64,000 bases of DNA from CBDIHP01 sp965279195 (GTDB lineage Bacteria; Planctomycetota; Planctomycetia; Isosphaerales; Isosphaeraceae). How positions within the stretch are numbered: position 1 is the stretch's first letter; every line of letters starts with the position of its first letter. Under the pieces are notes generated by a model. That model did no database searches. It had not been told where the DNA came from and worked only from the letters and a program-made list of their open reading frames with translations. The stretch spans positions 1 to 64,000 of the forward strand of contig CBDIHP010000046.1 in the NCBI GenBank assembly GCA_965279195.1. The letters are read 5' to 3'. Positions 9,288 to 17,031 of the stretch are shown piece by piece. A program made the position numbers and the translations under genes.

Positions 9288-10397
9288 TCAGGCGCGGAAG
9301 GTTTCCTCGCGGAGCGTCCACGAGGCGACCCGCTCGGGGATCGGCCGGAACCCCAGCCCCGGGCCCGTCGGGACGGCGACGGCGCCATCCTCGGCACGGA
9401 TCGGGGGTTCGACCAGGTCTTCACGATAATACTTGTCCGAGCCCGAGACATCCCCCGGCAGCGAGAAGCCCGGCAGGCTGGCGATCGCCACGTTGGCCGC
9501 GCGGCCGATCCCGAACTCGTGCATGCCGCCGCACCAGACGGGGATCCCCCGCGCGACGCAGACGTCGTGGACCTGCTTCGCCTCCAGGAGCCCGCCGACC
9601 CGGCTGACCTTGATGTTGATGACCCGGCAGGCCCCCAGCTCGATGGCCTTCCGCGCATCGGCCGCCGAGTGGATGCTCTCGTCGAGGCAGACGGGCGTCT
9701 TCAGGACTTGCTGGAGTTTGACGTGATCAATGATGTCGTCATGTTCAAGCGGTTGCTCGATCAAGATTAGGTTGTAATCGTCCAGTTTCCTGAGCGAAGG
9801 CAGGTCGTCGAGCGTGTAGGCCGAGTTGGCATCGACCTGGAGCGGGAGGTCGGGGTACCGCTCGCGGACCCTGGCCACCGGCTCGACGTCCCACCCGGGG
9901 CCGATCTTGAGCTTGATCCGGCGATAGCCTTCGCCGAGGTATTGACCGATCAGGTCGAACAGCGGCCCGATCTCCTTCTCGATCCCCAGGCTGACCCCCG
10001 ACTCGATCTCGGCCCGGGTCCCGCCGAGGAGCGAGGCCAGCGACTTGCCCGAGGCGGTCGCGAGGAGGTCCCACGCCGCCATCTCCAGGCCCGATTTCGC
10101 GAAGTTGTTGCCCTTCACCGGCCGGTAGTTCTTGACGAATTCCTCGACCGACTCCCAGGACTTGCCCAGGACCGACGGGACGAGGAAGTCCTTCAAGATA
10201 TGCCAACACGTCTCGGTCGTCTCCGGGCAATAGTACGGATCGGCCGGGCTGGCGCACTCGCCCCAGCCGACGAGGCCATCGTCCGTCTCGGCCCTTATCA
10301 GGATGTGCTGGATGTGGTCCTTGACGCTCGAACTCGTCCGGAACACGCGGACCAGCGGCAGCTTGACGAGTTTGAGGTCGAGGGCAACCAGACGCAT
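9288..10397 (-). CDS. Enolase-superfamily N-succinylamino acid racemase / o-succinylbenzoate synthase
   Basis: This 369-residue muconate-lactonising-type enolase-superfamily enzyme has the expected catalytic set: the KxK pair (K162, K164 in RIKLKIG), metal ligands D189 (QVDANS), E214 (LIEQPL) and D239 (CLDES), and the opposite-face K263 (NIKVSRVGG). It begins with ATG at 10397 and heads the operon racemase-M20-GNAT. Members of this family catalyse o-succinylbenzoate synthesis (MenC), N-succinylamino acid racemisation, or both. No other menaquinone gene is nearby, whereas the deacylase and acyltransferase partners are, so racemisation of N-succinylamino acids is the more likely local role. A bifunctional MenC is still possible. 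Confidence 0.87.
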   Translation of the reverse strand: MRLVALDLKLVKLPLVRVFRTSSSVKDHIQHILIRAETDDGLVGWGECASPADPYYCPETTETCWHILKDFLVPSVLGKSWESVEEFVKNYRPVKGNNFAKSGLEMAAWDLLATASGKSLASLLGGTRAEIESGVSLGIEKEIGPLFDLIGQYLGEGYRRIKLKIGPGWDVEPVARVRERYPDLPLQVDANSAYTLDDLPSLRKLDDYNLILIEQPLEHDDIIDHVKLQQVLKTPVCLDESIHSAADARKAIELGACRVINIKVSRVGGLLEAKQVHDVCVARGIPVWCGGMHEFGIGRAANVAIASLPGFSLPGDVSGSDKYYREDLVEPPIRAEDGAVAVPTGPGLGFRPIPERVASWTLREETFRA

Positions 10398-10481
10398 CGG
10401 AGAAATCCTATTTGTATCTCAGGTGATGTTTAGCAGGGGAAGCGCTGGTCGGGAGCGAACATCGCCGGTCGGTGGCCGGAC

Positions 10482-10665
10482 GCGCTGGGCGCGGGTCTCC
10501 CGACCCCGCCCTTGCCTTTGATGCGTTGTTCAGGCCAGTTGGGCCTCCAGACCCGTTCTGAGAGACTCGTGCGGGCTGGGCATTTGTTTTCTGGGTCGGG
10601 AGACCCACTCCTGTCGGCCGGCCAGGCGAAGCTTGGGGCGGGGTCGGGAGACCCGCGCCCAGCGC
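10482..10665. repeat. Perfect 30-bp inverted repeat (GGGTCTCC family) in the 323-bp space before proA
   Basis: Arms at 10482-10511 and 10636-10665 are exact reverse complements, separated by 124 bp that contain further GGGTC/GACCC half-sites (near 10550 and 10600). The gap between the racemase operon and the proA stop (10398-10720) holds this element and no convincing gene. A related but imperfect copy lies at 37044-37225. The structure suggests a dispersed palindromic element or a large terminator-like fold. Confidence 0.88.
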
Positions 10666-10720
10666 TTGGGCCGCCCGCCGGGCGGTTTCGTCCGGCCCTT
10701 GGCCGTTGCATTCGGCGGGT

Positions 10721-11992
10721 TCAGGCCCGGATGTGGCCGTCGCCGAGGACGATCCACTTGGTGGTGGTGAGTTCGCGGAGGCCGCAGGGGCCCCGGGCGT
10801 GGAACTTGTCGGTGCTGATTCCGATCTCGGCGCCGAGGCCGAGCTGGCCGCCGTCGTTGAACCGGGTCGAGGCGTTGACCATCACGGCGGAGCTGTCGAC
10901 CTCGGCGACGAATCGACGGGAACTCGCATAGTCGCGCGTGACGATCGCCTCGGTGTGGCCGGACCCGTGGGCGGCGATGTGGTCGATGGCCGCGTCGATC
11001 GAGTCGACGACGCCGACGGCGAGGATCTTCTCCAGGAACTCGGTGTCCCAGTCCTCGGGCGTGGCGGGGACCATCGCGGGAACGATCGCGCGGCTGGCCT
11101 CGTCGCCGCGGAGTTCGACCCCGGCCCGGATCAACGCATCGGCCAGCACCGGCAGGGCCGTCGGGGCGATGTCGCGGTGGACGAGGAGGGTCTCGGCGGC
11201 GTTGCAGACGCCGGGGCGCTGGGCCTTGGCGTTGACGATGATCCGCGCGGCCATGTCGATATCGGCACATGCGTCGATGTAGACGTGGCAATTGCCGGTG
11301 TAGTGCTTGATGACCGGCATCTTCGCCTCGGCCACGACGCGGCGGATGAGGCTTTCGCCCCCGCGCGGGATGGCCACGTCGATCAGCTCGGGCAGGCTGA
11401 GCAGGTGGCCGACGGCGGCGCGGTCGGTCGTCGAGACGAGCTGGACGGCGTCAGCGGGCAGTCCGGCGGGGATCAGTTCGTCGGCAAGGATCCGGTGCAG
11501 GGCCCGGTTGGAGTGGATGGCTTCCTTGCCGCCCCGGAGGATGGCGGCGTTGCCGCTCTTGACGCAGATGGCGGCGGCGTCGGCGGTGACGTTGGGCCGG
11601 GACTCGAAGATCATGAAGACCACGCCCAGCGGCACGCGGAGCTTCTGGACTTCCAGCCCGTTCGGGCGGCGGCTCGCCTCGATCGTCTCGCCCACCGGGT
11701 CGGGTAGGCCGGCCACCTCTTCGAGGGCCCTCGCGATCTCTTCCAGGCGCTTCGGGTTGAGCGTAAGTCGGTCGACGGCGGCCGAGTTGAGCCCGTGCTT
11801 CGGCGCGTCGGCGACGTCGAGGGCGTTCGCGGCGATCAGCTCTTCAGTCCGGTCGCGAATGGCCCTCGCCGAGGCGAGCAGCCAGGCGTTGCGCGACGCC
11901 CCGGTCGAGGCCGCGAGGGCCCGCGAGGCCGCCTTCGCCCGCTTTGCCATCGAGCGGCATTCCGTTTCGAGATCCAGTTCGGTCACCGACAT
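10721..11992 (-). CDS. proA: Glutamate-5-semialdehyde dehydrogenase (gamma-glutamyl phosphate reductase)
   Basis: ProA reduces gamma-glutamyl phosphate to glutamate-5-semialdehyde with NADPH, the second step of proline biosynthesis. The 423-residue sequence is full length and shows the family hallmarks: FIFESRPNV-like MIFESRPNVTADA, LRGGKEAIHSN, the catalytic cysteine in RPGVCNAAETLL, and the C-terminal GLGAEIGISTDKFHARGP. An upstream GTG at 12001 is in frame, but the ATG at 11992 has GGAAAG at proper spacing and is preferred. The gene follows folP on the same strand after 67 bp containing a small hairpin. proB is not in the window. Confidence 0.97.
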   Translation of the reverse strand: MSVTELDLETECRSMAKRAKAASRALAASTGASRNAWLLASARAIRDRTEELIAANALDVADAPKHGLNSAAVDRLTLNPKRLEEIARALEEVAGLPDPVGETIEASRRPNGLEVQKLRVPLGVVFMIFESRPNVTADAAAICVKSGNAAILRGGKEAIHSNRALHRILADELIPAGLPADAVQLVSTTDRAAVGHLLSLPELIDVAIPRGGESLIRRVVAEAKMPVIKHYTGNCHVYIDACADIDMAARIIVNAKAQRPGVCNAAETLLVHRDIAPTALPVLADALIRAGVELRGDEASRAIVPAMVPATPEDWDTEFLEKILAVGVVDSIDAAIDHIAAHGSGHTEAIVTRDYASSRRFVAEVDSSAVMVNASTRFNDGGQLGLGAEIGISTDKFHARGPCGLRELTTTKWIVLGDGHIRA

Positions 11993-12019
11993 GGCAATCA
12001 CTTTCCAGGACGTCGATGG

Positions 12020-12061
12020 GAGTTACTCGGAAACCGCTGGCGGCCCAGCCAAGTGTAACTC
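12020..12061. other. Small hairpin between folP and proA
   Basis: GAGTTAC (12020-12026) and GTAACTC (12055-12061) pair, and an inner CTGG...CCAG pair extends the stem. One arm overlaps the folP stop codon. There is no T-run, so it is a weak terminator at best. It could tune expression between the two genes. Confidence 0.3.
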
Positions 12062-12914
12062 ATGGTTGGGATGCTTGGGAAAGAATATGCCAGATCTTGA
12101 CCGCGTCGGCCATGGCGGCGACGTCGTGGACGCGGACGATCCTGGCGCCGTGGTGGACGGCCCAGAGCGAGGAGGCGACGGTGCCGGCGGCCCGTTCCTT
12201 CATCGCGCGGCCGGTGATCTCGCCGAGGAACCGCTTGCGCGAGGTGCCCACGAGGAGCACGCACCCCAGGGTGGCAAATCGACCGAGGTTCCGCAAGAGG
12301 TCGAGGTTGTGGCCGAACGTCTTGCCGAACCCGATGCCAGGGTCGACGGCGATGCACTCGCGGGGGATCCCGTCCCGCTCGGCCCGGAGCAGGGCCGATT
12401 CGAGCGACGCCAGGACCTCGCCGACCACGTCCTCATACTGGGGGCTCACCTGCATGGTCTGCGGCGTGCCTTGCATGTGCATGGCCACGGCCCCGCAGCC
12501 CGATTCGGCCACGACCCGGCGCATCTCGGGGGACGACAGCCCGGTGACGTCGTTGACGATGCTCGCCCCGGCGGCGACGGCGCGTCGGGCGACCTCGGGC
12601 TTCATGGTGTCGATCGAGATGGGCACCGAGATCCGACCGGCGAGGGCCTCGATGGCGGGGACGACGCGGCGGATCTCCTCGTCGACGGGCACGGGCTCGG
12701 AGCCCGGCCGGGTCGATTCGCCCCCGATGTCGAGGAGGTCGGCGCCGTCGGCGATGAGCTGATCGGCGACGGCGACGGCCCGCTCGACGGTGGTCGCGCG
12801 GCCGCCGTCGGAGAAACTGTCGGGGGTGACGTTGAGGATGCCCATGACCCTCGGCCGCTCGGGGGGGCCGGGGTCGAAGGTGCGTCCCGATGCGGACCAG
12901 GTTGCGGGGCTCAT
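12060..12914 (-). CDS. folP: Dihydropteroate synthase
   Basis: FolP condenses p-aminobenzoate with hydroxymethyl-dihydropterin diphosphate in folate synthesis and is the sulfonamide target. The 284-residue protein has the complete TIM-barrel motif set: MGILNVTPDSFSDGG, DIGGESTRPG, SIDTMKPEV, DPGIGFGK and GTSRKRFLG. The ATG at 12914 is chosen because upstream sequence in the same frame lies within the preceding lipoprotein gene; the start sits 38 bp after that gene's stop. It belongs to the minus-strand block recO, BamD-like, LptE-like, folP, proA. Confidence 0.96.
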   Translation of the reverse strand: MSPATWSASGRTFDPGPPERPRVMGILNVTPDSFSDGGRATTVERAVAVADQLIADGADLLDIGGESTRPGSEPVPVDEEIRRVVPAIEALAGRISVPISIDTMKPEVARRAVAAGASIVNDVTGLSSPEMRRVVAESGCGAVAMHMQGTPQTMQVSPQYEDVVGEVLASLESALLRAERDGIPRECIAVDPGIGFGKTFGHNLDLLRNLGRFATLGCVLLVGTSRKRFLGEITGRAMKERAAGTVASSLWAVHHGARIVRVHDVAAMADAVKIWHILSQASQP

Positions 12915-12952
12915 GGTGCGGGACGCCTGCGATTCGGGGCCGCTCGGGTCGG

Positions 12953-13498
12953 TCACTGGCCGGGGGGGAGGTCCCAGCGCTCTTCCATCATATTCACGAT
13001 CTGCTGGGCGAGTTCCTGGTTCACGCGGTAGAACGCGGCCTCGGTGGACTCGCCGATTTCGGGGAAGAAGTTGACCGTCGCCGAGACCGACGCCGGGGTG
13101 TTGACCTTGCGGGCGTCGCCCACGCGGTTGTCGGTCCAGCTCACGGTGGCGATGATCGTCCCGACGAGCTGGCGCGGCAGGTTGAACGGGTTCTCGACGA
13201 TGATGTTCTTGTCGGCGAAGTCGACCGAGCCTTGCAAGGTGGTGTCGGCCCCCTGGGGCTTGCCGACGACCTTGTAGGGGGTGCGGCGCTCGATCTCCTT
13301 GCAGACAAGGTCGGTGAGCTGCATGTTCAGGTCGCGCCGGTAGGTGGTGGACCGGAACATGGGGACGTAGACGGTCCGGACGTTCTCGGCGAACGGCGGT
13401 CGGAGGGTGTATCCGCATCCGGAGAGGGCCAGGGCGGCGAGCGTGGCCAGGACGGCGCGTCGGCTGGTCGGGCAGGGCGAGGGGTTCGTAGGCGACAT
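12953..13498 (-). CDS. lptE: LptE-like LPS-assembly lipoprotein
   Basis: A 181-residue predicted lipoprotein. A basic N-terminus is followed by a hydrophobic stretch and the lipobox LSGC (Cys about 28), then the YTLRPPFAENVRTVYVPMF segment typical of LptE-family proteins (about 30-48), and a beta-strand-rich domain to about 165. In Gram-negative cells LptE plugs the LptD translocon for lipopolysaccharide at the outer membrane; planctomycetes carry homologues. The sequence is divergent, so function is inferred from the family pattern. It lies 68 bp downstream of a BamD-like lipoprotein gene on the same strand, which fits an outer-membrane biogenesis cluster. Confidence 0.8.
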   Translation of the reverse strand: MSPTNPSPCPTSRRAVLATLAALALSGCGYTLRPPFAENVRTVYVPMFRSTTYRRDLNMQLTDLVCKEIERRTPYKVVGKPQGADTTLQGSVDFADKNIIVENPFNLPRQLVGTIIATVSWTDNRVGDARKVNTPASVSATVNFFPEIGESTEAAFYRVNQELAQQIVNMMEERWDLPPGQ

Positions 13499-13566
13499 GG
13501 ATCCGCGACTCCTGCTGGTCCTGGCGTGCTGTCCGAACGGGGGGAGGGTGACCTGGGGGCCCCGGA

Positions 13567-15246
13567 TCAGGGGCCGTTCATGCCGTTGGGCCCGACGCCG
13601 CCCATGCCGGTCATCCCGCCGCCGCCGGCGGCCGAGCCGTAGGGGTCGCCGCTGCCCGGGGCGCTCATGATCTTGCTCGGCAGGGCTTCCTTCCTGGGGA
13701 CGAGGGCGAGCTTGCCGACCCGCGCCTTGGCCTTGCCAGCCCAGGTGCTGTTGGGCCACCGGGCCTGGACGAGCCCATAATAGTACTCCGCCGAGGTCGG
13801 CCGGCGGACCGACTCGAACCACTCGGCCTTCTTGAAGGCCCGGGCGGCCTCCTGCTCGCTGATGATGTCGAGGGCCTTGTAGAGTTCGTCCTTGTCGTCG
13901 CTCGCCCCGGTGCGACGCTCGGGGAAGTTGACCATGGTCTGCTTGACCATGTTGCGGGCCTTTTCCAGGCTCTCGCCGTCATACTCGGGCCCGATGTAGG
14001 ACTTGAGCCGGCACTCGATCGACTCGCGCTGGGCCTTCTGGAGCAGGGGGCTCTTGGGGTGGTCGGTGACGACCTGCTCGAAGTAGTAGGCGGCCTGCTC
14101 GTAGTCGCCGACGGACTTGTAATGGTCGGCCATCTTGATTGCGGCGTCGTCGGCGAACGGGCCCTGCGGGTCATGGAGCCGGATGTTCTCGAGCAGCTTG
14201 ACCGCGTGCGAGCCGGTGTCGACCAGCGGCTGTCGGCCGTCGAACCGGGATCCGACGGAGGAGACGTCGGCCGCGGCGGAGACCTCGGGCGGCGGGGCGG
14301 TGTCGCGCCTGAGGGTGTTCATGGGATTGGCCGTCGGGCCGTTCAGGCCGGCGGTCTGGGTGACCGAGGGGTCGTCGCCGGGCTTGCTTGGGTCGGCCGG
14401 CTTGTCGCCGCCGTCGGGCCCGGCGGGCTTGTCGGTGGCGGGCTTGGCCTGGCCGAGCCAGGTCAGGGCGATGGTGTACTCGCGGCGGACCAGCTGGTCG
14501 AGGTACTGGGTGCCGGGGTAGTCCTTGATGAGCAGCTCGTAGGCGTCGCGGGCGGCGACGAGCTTGCCGCGCTGATAGAGGGACTCGGCGATGAGGTACT
14601 GGGCCTTCTCGCCGTACTGGTTGCCCTTGCGCTTCTTGGCGATCTTCGTGAGGGCGGACTCGGCCTTGCTGAAGTTGCCCTGCTGGTAGAGGGCCTCGGC
14701 GTCGGCCATCTCGGCGTCGGCCTCGGGGATCTTGGCGGCCTTCGGAAGTTTCCAGCCGTCGGGCCCGAGGACGAGGCCCTTGGCGGTGCCGGGCTCGGCG
14801 GTGGCGTCCTTCTGCTTGGGCTGGGGCTCGGACGTCGGGTCGTCCTTCGGGGCGGGGGCGTTGTCGGCGGCGGCCTGGCCGACGGCCTTGTCCCGGGTGC
14901 CGTCCGTGTTGGCGGTCCGCTGATCGTCCCCGGCGACGACGCTGGCCGTCTTGCCGGGCGCGGTGGATTGCGAGGCGTGGGGGGTCTTGTCGGGGGTGAG
15001 CCAGCGGGCGAGGAGTCGCTCCTGGGAGCCCTGGGCGGTCTCGGGCGCACCCTCGGCGTAGGGGGTGTCGAGCTTGAGGAGCTTGCGCGCGACCGGGCCG
15101 GGGCCCGACAGGCAGCCGGACGCGGTGGTGGTCAGGCCGACGGCCAGCGCGAGCGTCCCGAGGGCGCGGGCGCCCCCGCGGACTCGGCGTCGAGGTCCGG
15201 GGCGGCCGGGGGCGTGCGACTGTGATTTCGGTTGGACCAGGGCCAT
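13567..15246 (-). CDS. BamD-like TPR lipoprotein, outer-membrane assembly
   Basis: A 559-residue protein with a signal sequence and lipobox ASGC (Cys about 45). A low-complexity Ala/Pro/Asp/Lys region (about 80-170) leads into tetratricopeptide-like repeats at about 175-275 (ALYQQGNFSKAESAL, LIAESLYQRGKLVAARDAYE) and again at about 350-530 (DHYKSVGDYEQAAYYFEQVV). The C-terminus is Gly/Met-rich. Known BamD proteins are about 250 residues, so this is an enlarged version with an inserted disordered linker. It starts 3 bp after the recO stop and precedes the LptE-like gene. Predicted periplasmic, anchored in a membrane. A general TPR secretion factor is the alternative. Confidence 0.78.
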   Translation of the reverse strand: MALVQPKSQSHAPGRPGPRRRVRGGARALGTLALAVGLTTTASGCLSGPGPVARKLLKLDTPYAEGAPETAQGSQERLLARWLTPDKTPHASQSTAPGKTASVVAGDDQRTANTDGTRDKAVGQAAADNAPAPKDDPTSEPQPKQKDATAEPGTAKGLVLGPDGWKLPKAAKIPEADAEMADAEALYQQGNFSKAESALTKIAKKRKGNQYGEKAQYLIAESLYQRGKLVAARDAYELLIKDYPGTQYLDQLVRREYTIALTWLGQAKPATDKPAGPDGGDKPADPSKPGDDPSVTQTAGLNGPTANPMNTLRRDTAPPPEVSAAADVSSVGSRFDGRQPLVDTGSHAVKLLENIRLHDPQGPFADDAAIKMADHYKSVGDYEQAAYYFEQVVTDHPKSPLLQKAQRESIECRLKSYIGPEYDGESLEKARNMVKQTMVNFPERRTGASDDKDELYKALDIISEQEAARAFKKAEWFESVRRPTSAEYYYGLVQARWPNSTWAGKAKARVGKLALVPRKEALPSKIMSAPGSGDPYGSAAGGGGMTGMGGVGPNGMNGP

Positions 15247-15249
15247 CCA

Positions 15250-16002
15250 TCAGGCTCCGAGATAGGGCAACATCCTCGGCCGACGCCCCAGCAGGTGGCT
15301 CACCACCGCGCCGAGGGTCCCCCGCACGGGGGCAAGGGCCGCCGCATCGAGTTCGGGCGACCGCCAGTCCGACCCCGGCGACGACAGGGCCCGGATCGCG
15401 TCGAGCGTCCGGCCGGTCAGCGTCGCCACGTGCGGCTGGCCCGGGCGACAGTCGGCGCAGAGCACCCCGCCGGTCGCCAGGCCGAACCAGACCGATTCCG
15501 ACACCCCCCGCCCCTCGACCGCCTCGCCGCAGTGGGCGCAGAAGTCCAGCGAGGGCATGAGCCCGAGTTCTCGAAGGCACGCCAACTCGAACCGGAAGAG
15601 TCGCCGGGTCCCCAGCGCCGGGTCGCCCAGGTGACGGAGGGTCACCAGGGCCGCGTCGAACAGTCGGGGATGGGGATCGTGGAAGTCGGTCAATTCCGAC
15701 AGAAGCTCGGCGACGTAATAGCCGGCAAACAGGGCCGCCATGTCCTGGCGGAGCGCATCGAACCGTTCGACCGGCGCGGCCTCGATGATCAGGTCGAGGG
15801 CGTCGGACGCCTTGTGGAGCAGCACGATATCCGAAACGTGGAGCAGGTCAAGGCCGCCTTCCATCGGCGACTTGTGACGCCGCGCCCCCTTCGCCAGCCC
15901 GGAGACCTTCCCCAGCTCCTTCGTGAACAGGGTCGAGACCAGGCTCGTCTCGAACACCTCCACCTTCGCGACCACGATCCCCAGCGTCCGCACCGACGGC
16001 AC
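15250..16002 (-). CDS. recO: DNA repair protein RecO
   Basis: RecO anneals single strands and loads RecA with RecR at gaps. The OB-fold N-terminus (VRTLGIVVAKVEVFETS, then TLFTKELGKVSGLAKGARR) and the CxxC/CxxC zinc site (CAHC at about 173, CADC at about 200) are present. Start choice: the open frame extends to a TTG at 16086, but the family normally begins at this point, and GGAAAGGGG lies just upstream of the GTG at 16002, giving a standard 250-residue protein. The BamD-like gene follows after 3 bp. Confidence 0.9.
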   Translation of the reverse strand: MPSVRTLGIVVAKVEVFETSLVSTLFTKELGKVSGLAKGARRHKSPMEGGLDLLHVSDIVLLHKASDALDLIIEAAPVERFDALRQDMAALFAGYYVAELLSELTDFHDPHPRLFDAALVTLRHLGDPALGTRRLFRFELACLRELGLMPSLDFCAHCGEAVEGRGVSESVWFGLATGGVLCADCRPGQPHVATLTGRTLDAIRALSSPGSDWRSPELDAAALAPVRGTLGAVVSHLLGRRPRMLPYLGA

Positions 16003-16092
16003 GAGCAGGCCCCTTTCCGCGTTCCGCGCAGGTTGACACGCCCCACCCACACGGCTGAGCATTTCGCGGACCCGTCGCGGCGTCAATGGCAG

Positions 16093-16788
16093 CTACGCGG
16101 GTTGCAGGACGTCCCCTCTGGAGTGCGGCAGCGAAACTCCCGCTTCGGTGCGGTGGGACTCGACGGAGGGACGAACCTCGGGCTCGTGTTCGAGCCGTTC
16201 CGGATCGTCCGATTCGGCCTCCGGCAAATCGGCGGCTTCGCTCCCGCACTCCAAGATGGGTTCCTGCCGAACGAAGCCAATTTCGGACGGTTCTTCCGGC
16301 TGGGGTTCGGGATGAGACTCCTGCCAGGCCCGCAACTCCTTGCGGGCGCGGGCCAGGCTGTTCCTGATGCCCTGGATATAGCGCCGGCGGCGACGGCCGG
16401 CCTCGTCGTCGTCGAAGGCGGCGATCTCGATGTTCCAGGTGGTCTCCTCGTCGCTGTCCGTCACGACGAGATCGTCGATCATGGCGTGCAGCCGCTTCGA
16501 GAGGACCGCGTGCTCGTAACGCTCGGCGCGGCGGAGCTTCCACGAGAGAGTGGCGACCTCGCAGGCGAGTTCGGCCTCGACGGCGTCGCTCGGGCCGATC
16601 GCCTCCACGATCGCGTCGACGAACGCCTGGACCTCGTCGAGGTCCTCGTGCGGCAGCGCCAGCCGTTCGGCACGGAGGCCGTGGTTCAGTGCGTTGAACC
16701 GCGATGCCGCCTTGCCCTCGGCCGTCTTCGGGCCCGTGCTCTTCTGCGCATTCCGACGGTTGGCTTCGATCTGCTTCTCGGTGGCCAT
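16093..16788 (-). CDS. Conserved hypothetical protein with RNAQKSTGPKTAEGK motif
   Basis: A 231-residue protein with a highly basic N-terminus (MATEKQIEANRRNAQKST) followed by TGPKTAEGKAASRFNALNHG, a motif seen in a family of small planctomycete proteins of unknown function. An acidic helical middle (about 45-140) contains a likely coiled coil (ARARKELRAWQES). The C-terminal 70 residues are Glu/Pro-rich and probably disordered. No enzyme motif is visible. The upstream neighbour is a palindromic element and the downstream neighbour is recO (90 bp away). The repeat-rich setting and strain-variable appearance of the family suggest an accessory role. Confidence 0.75.
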   Translation of the reverse strand: MATEKQIEANRRNAQKSTGPKTAEGKAASRFNALNHGLRAERLALPHEDLDEVQAFVDAIVEAIGPSDAVEAELACEVATLSWKLRRAERYEHAVLSKRLHAMIDDLVVTDSDEETTWNIEIAAFDDDEAGRRRRRYIQGIRNSLARARKELRAWQESHPEPQPEEPSEIGFVRQEPILECGSEAADLPEAESDDPERLEHEPEVRPSVESHRTEAGVSLPHSRGDVLQPA

Positions 16789-16914
16789 GGGGACGCTCCG
16801 CCTTCGGGTTCTCGGGTGGGTCTCCCCGGAACGTAAGAAGCCGAGGCGGAGCGTGTCGGCGGAAAGCCCCGCGAATTCGGTGCGGATTGCCGGTTGCGCA
16901 GGAGGATCCCGTCG

Positions 16915-17031
16915 TAGGGTGTGGGGCCTCGCGGACCAACCGGACGCGAGGCTGTGCACCGCCGAGGGCGATCGGTCGGGGCGAGGGCCCGGCCGGTGCG
17001 GAGGCCGCGAGGACGCGGCCACCACACCCTA
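16915..17031. repeat. Palindromic element, TAGGGTGTGG family, second copy
   Basis: The right end (about 16996-17031) is identical to the arm of the element at 7280-7316; the left end (TAGGGTGTGGGGCCTCGCGG) is a diverged arm, and the centre holds a second nested inverted repeat. The terminal TAG (17031-17029) is the stop codon of the CorC-like gene. The 240-bp space 16789-17028 contains this element and nothing else clear. Confidence 0.85.

Noticed and set aside
9288..10397. Calling the enolase-family gene simply menC
   Set aside because: No menaquinone genes nearby, while the acyltransferase and deacylase of the racemase pathway are adjacent; the symbol was left empty.
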